Origin: an uncultured Prevotellaceae bacterium
GTDB lineage: Bacteria; Bacteroidota; Bacteroidia; Bacteroidales; Bacteroidaceae
Length of the DNA stretch: 64,000 nt
Assembly (NCBI GenBank): GCA_900318885.1
Contig: ONMN01000001.1
Coordinates: 29,068 to 93,067 of the forward strand
Direction of reading: 5' to 3'
The position numbers and the translations under genes were made by a program. Each line of letters begins with the position of its first letter. The stretch's first letter is position 1. The notes under the pieces were generated by a model. It searched no databases. It worked only from the letters and a program-made list of their open reading frames with translations, and was not told the DNA's origin. Below are positions 58,677-64,000 of this stretch, piece after piece.

Positions 58677-61600
58677 TAGTCGCGCTGGATGTCGGCAATC
58701 TTCTCGTGCAGGCGCGCCATCTTCTCCTCCTCGAGCACGCGTTTGTACTCGATGGGCACTACCTGGATGAAGTCCTCGATGTAACGATGCCAGTCGTCGA
58801 GCATGCGACCTGCGAGGGCTGAACCCGTGTGCAGATAGTGTTGACGGATGAGTTCTAGCAATTCCTTGCGCGAAACTGAGTCCTCAACTAGTGAGAGCTC
58901 CACCATATCCATATTGCAGAAGTAGTCGAAGGTGTGATCGGGGTCGTAAACATAGGCCACACCACCACTCATACCAGCAGCAAAGTTACGGCCAGTCTTA
59001 CCCAGTACTACCACACGTCCGCCTGTCATGTATTCGCAGCAGTGGTCGCCAGCACCCTCGATGACAGCGATGGCACCCGAGTTACGCACTCCGAAGCGCT
59101 CGCCTACCTTACCATTTATATAGAGTTCGCCCGATGTAGCACCGTAAAGTCCCGTGTTACCTGCGATAATGTTATCCTCGGCCTTAAACTCGTCGCTACG
59201 ACGGGCAGGAGGCAGAATAGAGATGCGACCGCCAGAAAGACCCTTACCAAAATAGTCGTTGGTCTCGCCCTCGAGGCGCAAATCCAGTCCCTTCACGGCA
59301 AAGGCACCGAAACTCTGACCAGCCGAGCCCTTGAACTTAATTTTTATCGTTCCGTCGGGCAGGCCTTCCTCGCCGTACTTCTGGGCAATTGCACCACTCA
59401 GCATGGTACCTACTGCACGATCAGTATTCTTGATAGCGTAGTCGAGTGTTATCTCTTCCTGACTGTCGATTGCTTTCTGTGCAGCCTTGATGATCTCCTC
59501 GTCCTTCACACCGCTAACCTTTGTAAATGCTCCACGATCCCAATAGAGGGCCTTGTCTGTCTCAGGCTTGTGTAACAGACGGGCGAAGTCGATGGTCTTC
59601 TGCTTATCAGTAACATTGGTTGTGTCAACCTCAATGAGTTCAGTATGACCAATAATTTCCTTAAGGCTGTGAACACCAATCTCGCTGAGGTATTCGCGTA
59701 CCTGCTCGGCTAGGAAGGTAAAGAAGTTAACCACGTACTCAGCACGTCCCTCGAAGTGTTTCCTCAGCTCGGTGTTCTGGGTGGCTACACCCATAGGACA
59801 GGTATTGGTATTACACTTACGCATCATCACACAGCCCAGAATAATCAGGGGCAGTGTTCCGAACGAGAACTCATCTGCACCCAGCATCGCCATGATAATC
59901 ACGTCCTTAGCAGTCTTCAGCTGTCCGTCGGTCTGCAGACGTACCTGGTTACGCAAGCCGTTCATCACCAGTGTCTGCTGGGTCTCTGCCAGTCCGATTT
60001 CAGGACTAATACCAGCGAAGCGCATACTTGATGCAGGGCTGGCACCAGTACCACCTTCGGCACCACTGATTACTATCAGGTCAGCCTTGGCCTTAGCCAC
60101 ACCAGCGGCAATGGTTCCTACACCGCTCTCGGCTACCAGCTTTACGCTTACGGCAGCTGTGGGGTTGATATTCTTCAGGTCGAAGATGAGCTGTGCCAGG
60201 TCTTCGATACTATAGATGTCATGATGAGGTGGAGGTGAAATCAACGAGATGCCAGGGATAGCGTTACGCGTCTTAGCAATAATCTCGTTCACCTTGAAAC
60301 CAGGCAACTGTCCGCCCTCACCAGGCTTAGCACCTTGTGCCACCTTAATCTGTATCTCCTCAGCATTTACCAAGTATTCTGCTGTTACACCAAAACGTCC
60401 TGATGCAATCTGCTTCGTCTTACTTGACAGGCTAACACCATCGACTTCTGTATGATAGCGAGCATTATCCTCACCACCCTCACCAGTGTTACTACGGGCA
60501 CCCAGCTTATTCATCGCCAGGGCTAAAGCCTCATGGGCCTCGATGCTCAAAGCGCCAAACGACATAGCACCCGTTACAAAATGCTTCACTATGCTCTCAA
60601 CGGGTTCCACCTCGTCGATAGGAATTGGTTTGGCAGCCTTCTTAAATCCAAAGAAGTCGCGGATAAAGATGGGACTCTCTTTCTCGTCAACAATCTTTGC
60701 CCAATCCTTGAACTTATCGTAGTTACCCTGACGGGTAGCCAACTGCAGTTTGGCGATGGTCTCTGGGTTCCAAGCGTGCTTGATGCCGTCCTTGCGCCAA
60801 GCAAACTGTCCTTGGTTCTGCAGCAGCGTCTGCTCTTTGGCAGCCTCATGCAAAGCGATGGCATCACGGGCAATCTCTTTCAGGCCCACACCACCAATGG
60901 TGCTCACCTCGGTACCGAAGTAACGACGCAACAGGTCTTCGCTCAGTCCGATGCTCTCGAAGATCTTCGCACCACGATAACTACGGATGGTCGAGATACC
61001 CATCTTCGACATAATCTTCTTCAAGCCCTTATCCACAGCCTTGATGTAGTTCTTTTCAGCAGTAGCATACTCCTCCTGAATCTTTCCTTTCTTCACCAGG
61101 TCATCGAGCACGGCGAAGGTCATATAAGGACATAGGGCGCTGGCACCGTAGCCCAGCAACAGGGCAGCGTGCATCACCTCGCGAATCTCACCGCTCTCAA
61201 CAATCAGGGCTGTCTGCACACGCTTACCTACGCTAATCAAGTAGTGGTGAACGGCTGATACTGCCAATAGCGATGGGATGGCAGCATGGGTATCGTCCAG
61301 GTCGCGGTCGCTCAGAATAATGTAATTAACACCCTCATCTACACTAGCTTCAGCCTGATGGCACAGGTCGTCAAGCGCCTGGCGCAGACCTTCCTCACCT
61401 TTCTCCATCTCGAAGAGAATGGGCAGTTTCTTGGTGTTAAAGCCCTTGTAGCGGATGTTACATAATATATCAAGTTGTGTGTTGGTTAAAACTGGTTGTG
61501 GCAAACGTACCATCTTACAGTTCGATGCATCGGGCGTCAGGATGTTGGTTCCTACGGCGCCGATATACTCTGTCAACGACATCACAAGTTCCTCGCGGAT

Positions 61601-63160
61601 AGGGTCGATGGCTGGGTTCGTCACCTGTGCAAACTGCTGACGGAAGTAGTTGAACAGCACCTGCGGACGGTCGCTGATAACTGCCAGCGGGGTGTCGTTA
61701 CCCATGGCGGCTACAGGCTCCTGTCCTGCTGTGGCCATTGGCACGATAGTCTTGTCAATATCCTCCTGACCGAAGCCGAAGGTAACAAGCTTGGCGTTGA
61801 GATCGCTTACACCGTTGTCCACATGACGGCCGCTCTTCAGTTTCTCCAGCTGCACGCGGTTCTCGTTCAGCCACTCGCGGTAAGGATGGGCCTTGGCCAA
61901 CTTCTCCTTAGTCTCGCCATCGTAGTATATCTTCCCCTCTTGCGTATCAATCAGCAGAATCTTTCCTGGCTGCAGACGACCCTTCGATACTACATCGCTT
62001 GGCTCGAAGTCCATCACGCCAACCTCACTGGCTACCACCATCATGCCGCTCTTTGTAATGGTATAACGGCTTGGGCGCAGACCGTTTCTGTCGAGCATAC
62101 CTCCTGCGTAGCGACCATCACTGAAAAGCAGTGCTGCAGGACCGTCCCATGGTTCCATCAGGATAGAGTGATATTCATAGAAAGCTTTCAAATCTTCTGA
62201 AATAGGGTTCTTATCGTTAAAGCTCTCGGGCACCAAAATAGCCATCGCCTGCGGCAATGAGAGTCCGCTCAGCATCAGGAACTCAAACACGTTGTCCAAC
62301 GAGGCCGAATCACTCATGCCATCCTGTACTATTGGACGCAGGTCCTTGATGTCGCCAAGAGCCTCACTATTCAGCACACTCTCGCGCGCCTTCATCCAAC
62401 CACGGTTACCACGAATGGTATTGATCTCACCATTGTGGGCCAACAGACGGAAAGGCTGTGCGAGCTTCCACTTTGGGAATGTGTTAGTGCTAAAGCGAGA
62501 GTGTACCAGTGCCAGTCCGCTCGTGAAGTAGTCGTTCGACAGGTCAGGGAAGTAGCGTCGCAACTGTCCGCTGGTCAGCATTCCCTTATAGATAATATTC
62601 TTGTTCGATAGCGAGCAGATATAGAAGTCGTCGTTATCGATACGATTCTCGATGCGCTTGCGTACCTTATATAATATGCGCTCGAACACTGGCACATCCT
62701 CATCTGATATACCAGTTACAAAAATCTGCTTGATGTCAGGCTCCACTTCGCGAGCTGCCGCGCCAAGCACTTCAGGATTAGTTGGTACAGTTCTCAGATG
62801 CATCAGCGTCAGTCCCTCGCGCTCAATCTCCTCGATCATCACGCTCAGAATCTCCTGCTGCGCCTTCTCGTCCTTAGGCAGGAATACCAGTCCTGTACCA
62901 TACTTGCCCTTTTCTGGCACAGGAATGCCCTGCAACAGAATAAACTCGTGGGGTATCTGTATCATGATACCCGCACCATCACCGGTCTTGTCGCGAGTCT
63001 CAGCTCCACGATGCTCCATGTTTTCCAGCACCTTTAGTGCATTGTCCACCAATTCATGACTTTTTCCTCCGTGGATATTTACCACCATACCCACGCCACA
63101 AGCATCATGCTCATTGCTTGGTTGGTAGAGTCCCATGTTATCCATCTTTTTTCTTGCCAT
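58673..63160 (-). CDS. gltB: Glutamate synthase large subunit
   Basis: 1,495 aa. Class II glutaminase domain with Cys21 (DACGVGM), central domain, FMN-binding synthase domain, 3Fe-4S cysteines in CVMMRKCNTNTCPMG and the C-terminal beta-helix (GxxxG-rich GGRISILPP..). It transfers the glutamine amide to 2-oxoglutarate, giving two glutamates. The promoter TACCTTTGC at 63200-63208 has the paired 13-mer sites, shared with divergent glnN. gltD follows directly. Confidence 0.97.
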   Translation of the reverse strand: MARKKMDNMGLYQPSNEHDACGVGMVVNIHGGKSHELVDNALKVLENMEHRGAETRDKTGDGAGIMIQIPHEFILLQGIPVPEKGKYGTGLVFLPKDEKAQQEILSVMIEEIEREGLTLMHLRTVPTNPEVLGAAAREVEPDIKQIFVTGISDEDVPVFERILYKVRKRIENRIDNDDFYICSLSNKNIIYKGMLTSGQLRRYFPDLSNDYFTSGLALVHSRFSTNTFPKWKLAQPFRLLAHNGEINTIRGNRGWMKARESVLNSEALGDIKDLRPIVQDGMSDSASLDNVFEFLMLSGLSLPQAMAILVPESFNDKNPISEDLKAFYEYHSILMEPWDGPAALLFSDGRYAGGMLDRNGLRPSRYTITKSGMMVVASEVGVMDFEPSDVVSKGRLQPGKILLIDTQEGKIYYDGETKEKLAKAHPYREWLNENRVQLEKLKSGRHVDNGVSDLNAKLVTFGFGQEDIDKTIVPMATAGQEPVAAMGNDTPLAVISDRPQVLFNYFRQQFAQVTNPAIDPIREELVMSLTEYIGAVGTNILTPDASNCKMVRLPQPVLTNTQLDILCNIRYKGFNTKKLPILFEMEKGEEGLRQALDDLCHQAEASVDEGVNYIILSDRDLDDTHAAIPSLLAVSAVHHYLISVGKRVQTALIVESGEIREVMHAALLLGYGASALCPYMTFAVLDDLVKKGKIQEEYATAEKNYIKAVDKGLKKIMSKMGISTIRSYRGAKIFESIGLSEDLLRRYFGTEVSTIGGVGLKEIARDAIALHEAAKEQTLLQNQGQFAWRKDGIKHAWNPETIAKLQLATRQGNYDKFKDWAKIVDEKESPIFIRDFFGFKKAAKPIPIDEVEPVESIVKHFVTGAMSFGALSIEAHEALALAMNKLGARSNTGEGGEDNARYHTEVDGVSLSSKTKQIASGRFGVTAEYLVNAEEIQIKVAQGAKPGEGGQLPGFKVNEIIAKTRNAIPGISLISPPPHHDIYSIEDLAQLIFDLKNINPTAAVSVKLVAESGVGTIAAGVAKAKADLIVISGAEGGTGASPASSMRFAGISPEIGLAETQQTLVMNGLRNQVRLQTDGQLKTAKDVIIMAMLGADEFSFGTLPLIILGCVMMRKCNTNTCPMGVATQNTELRKHFEGRAEYVVNFFTFLAEQVREYLSEIGVHSLKEIIGHTELIEVDTTNVTDKQKTIDFARLLHKPETDKALYWDRGAFTKVSGVKDEEIIKAAQKAIDSQEEITLDYAIKNTDRAVGTMLSGAIAQKYGEEGLPDGTIKIKFKGSAGQSFGAFAVKGLDLRLEGETNDYFGKGLSGGRISILPPARRSDEFKAEDNIIAGNTGLYGATSGELYINGKVGERFGVRNSGAIAVIEGAGDHCCEYMTGGRVVVLGKTGRNFAAGMSGGVAYVYDPDHTFDYFCNMDMVELSLVEDSVSRKELLELIRQHYLHTGSALAGRMLDDWHRYIEDFIQVVPIEYKRVLEEEKMARLHEKIADIQRDY

Positions 63161-63199
63161 AATTATTATTTAATATATATATAATGTCTGATTTCGGCT

Positions 63200-63451
63200 G
63201 CAAAGGTACTACAAAAAGAGCTGGTAAGCATGTATTTTGTTGGTATTTTATTCACAGATTATTGTATAAATGACACTTTGTAACAAAAAGATAGGTTTTT
63301 CATACAAAGTGATAGCAAACTGACACACATAAAACATGTTTACTTTACAATTTGTCATTTGACATCTGTTTTTGCAAACAAAATGCAATAAAATCCATTT
63401 TCTTTCTTACAAATCGTCGTACCTTTGCAGCCGTAAACGAACAAAGTGTAA
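63200..63451. promoter_or_regulatory. Divergent gltB/glnN promoters sharing one pair of 13-mer sites
   Basis: gltB -7 63200-63208 (minus), glnN -7 63420-63428 (plus), both TACCTTTGC. Sites 63271-63283 and 63345-63357 are inverted with centres 74 bp apart. Gaps to gltB -7: 62 and 136; to glnN -7: 62 and 136. glnN leader copy 63439-63451 (GAACAAAGTGTAA) begins 10 nt after its -7. A further copy (TTACAAATCGTCG) abuts the glnN -7 at 63407-63419. It covers the gene-free stretch 63161-63468. Confidence 0.8.
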
Positions 63452-63468
63452 CCAAAAGTAAAAAGATT

Positions 63469-64000
63469 ATGGAAGCATTAAGATTTCAGGTTGTCGGTGA
63501 GGCATTCAAGAAAAAGCCCCTCGACGTAAAAACACCAAGTGAGAGACCTTACGAGTATTTTGGTAAGAAGGTCTTCAATCGTGAGAAAATGTATAAGTAC
63601 CTGCCGAAACAGGTATATGAAAAGATGATTGACGTGATGGACAACGGTGCCCGTCTGGATCGTGACATTGCCGATGCTGTGGCTGCTGGTATGAAGCAGT
63701 GGGCCATAGAAAATGGTGTGACACACTATACCCACTGGTTCCAGCCATTGACAGAAGGTACTGCCGAGAAGCACGACTCATTCATTGAGCACGACGGCAA
63801 GGGCGGTATGGTGGAAGAGTTCACTGGCAAGTTGCTCGTTCAGCAGGAGCCTGACGCATCATCGTTCCCTTCTGGTGGTATTCGCTCGACCTTCGAGGCA
63901 CGTGGTTATTCTGCCTGGGACCCGACATCACCTGTATTTATTATTGATGACACTCTGTGTATCCCCACCGTATTCATTTCTTACAGCGGTGAGGCACTCG
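63469..64000 (+). CDS. glnN: Glutamine synthetase type III (N-terminal part; runs off the window)
   Basis: The first 177 codons are seen of a protein usually about 730 aa. It opens [16 protein letters not shown] and carries [18 protein letters not shown] and [21 protein letters not shown], hallmark GSIII segments. It makes glutamine from glutamate and ammonium. Divergent from gltBD, the other half of the GS-GOGAT cycle, with a shared regulatory region. Confidence 0.96.
   Translation, partial: MEALRFQVVGEAFKKKPLDVKTPSERPYEYFGKKVFNREKMYKYLPKQVYEKMIDVMDNGARLDRDIADAVAAGMKQWAIENGVTHYTHWFQPLTEGTAEKHDSFIEHDGKGGMVEEFTGKLLVQQEPDASSFPSGGIRSTFEARGYSAWDPTSPVFIIDDTLCIPTVFISYSGEAL

Noticed and set aside
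17559-63357. Paired 13-mers as an RNA hairpin or riboswitch
   Set aside because: They lie upstream of the -7 elements and so are not transcribed from those promoters; mismatches between partners are not compensating.
63271-63357. Classical GlnR/TnrA or CRP boxes
   Set aside because: The arm order and spacing (TTACA-N3-TGTCA type) do not match TGTNA-N7-TNACA or TGTGA-N6-TCACA.

Overview
The window looks like a chromosome segment from a Prevotella/Segatella-type member of the Bacteroidales. The evidence is: Bacteroidetes-style -7 promoter elements (TAnnTTTGC, usually TACCTTTGC) ahead of most transcription units, few Shine-Dalgarno sequences, a class III glutamine synthetase, LL-diaminopimelate aminotransferase (DapL), a DUF5597-type GH35, C10 proteases with a Prevotella-like tail, and a succinate:acetate CoA-transferase. 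No rRNA, tRNA or CRISPR array was seen.

Layout. 0-6.5 kb: polysaccharide degradation (lipoprotein fragment, GH2, GH35, GH51). 6.4-9.4 kb: tRNA modification (tcdA, queH) and a CoA-transferase. 9.6-17.5 kb: cysS converging on a pyrG-purF-carA-carB operon, in which carB lacks its whole C-terminal half. 17.7-22.6 kb: glnK-amtB-porin operon and dapF-dapL operon. 22.9-30.3 kb: helicase, hydrolase, DUF1593 protein, binding-protein lipoprotein, HAD phosphatase and a DUF4130 DNA-metabolism protein. 30.3-32.8 kb: a VapE-type ATPase bounded by inverted repeats, with a dense cluster of perfect hairpins on one side and short direct repeats on the other. 32.8-39.9 kb: a visibly AT-rich minus-strand operon of BspA-like LRR proteins and unrecognised proteins. 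40-50 kb: TonB-C protein, CPBP protease, C10 protease, DUF2461, a DNA-repair-type radical SAM protein, an AmmeMemoRadiSam pair and an AlkZ-related protein. 50-57 kb: a SpoIIE-type phosphatase, then an AlkD-sigma fusion / UDG-like / pgeF / thioesterase / glycerate kinase operon. 57.3-64 kb: gltD-gltB diverging from glnN.

Nitrogen theme and main discovery. Five promoters (pyrG operon, glnK operon, dapF operon, gltB, glnN) carry the same architecture. Two inverted copies of a 13-bp site (about TTACAAAGTGTCA) lie exactly 74 bp apart centre to centre. The near copy is 61-62 bp and the far copy 135-136 bp upstream of the -7 element. In the gltB/glnN intergenic region one pair serves both divergent promoters symmetrically. 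glnK and glnN share a third copy exactly 10 nt downstream of the -7. The targets are ammonium uptake, glutamine/glutamate synthesis, glutamine-consuming nucleotide synthesis and DAP synthesis, which suggests a nitrogen/glutamine regulon with an unidentified regulator.

Second theme. The genome carries many short repetitive elements placed inside or at the ends of conserved genes. These include degenerate tandem arrays with 7-, 8- or 9-nt units (GH35, queH, helicase, pgeF, the MEMO fusion, pyrG and glnK stop regions, gltB-gltD junction). They also include palindromic inserts kept in frame (GH2, carB, carA, AlkZ-related). One such array seems to have removed the start codon of gltD.
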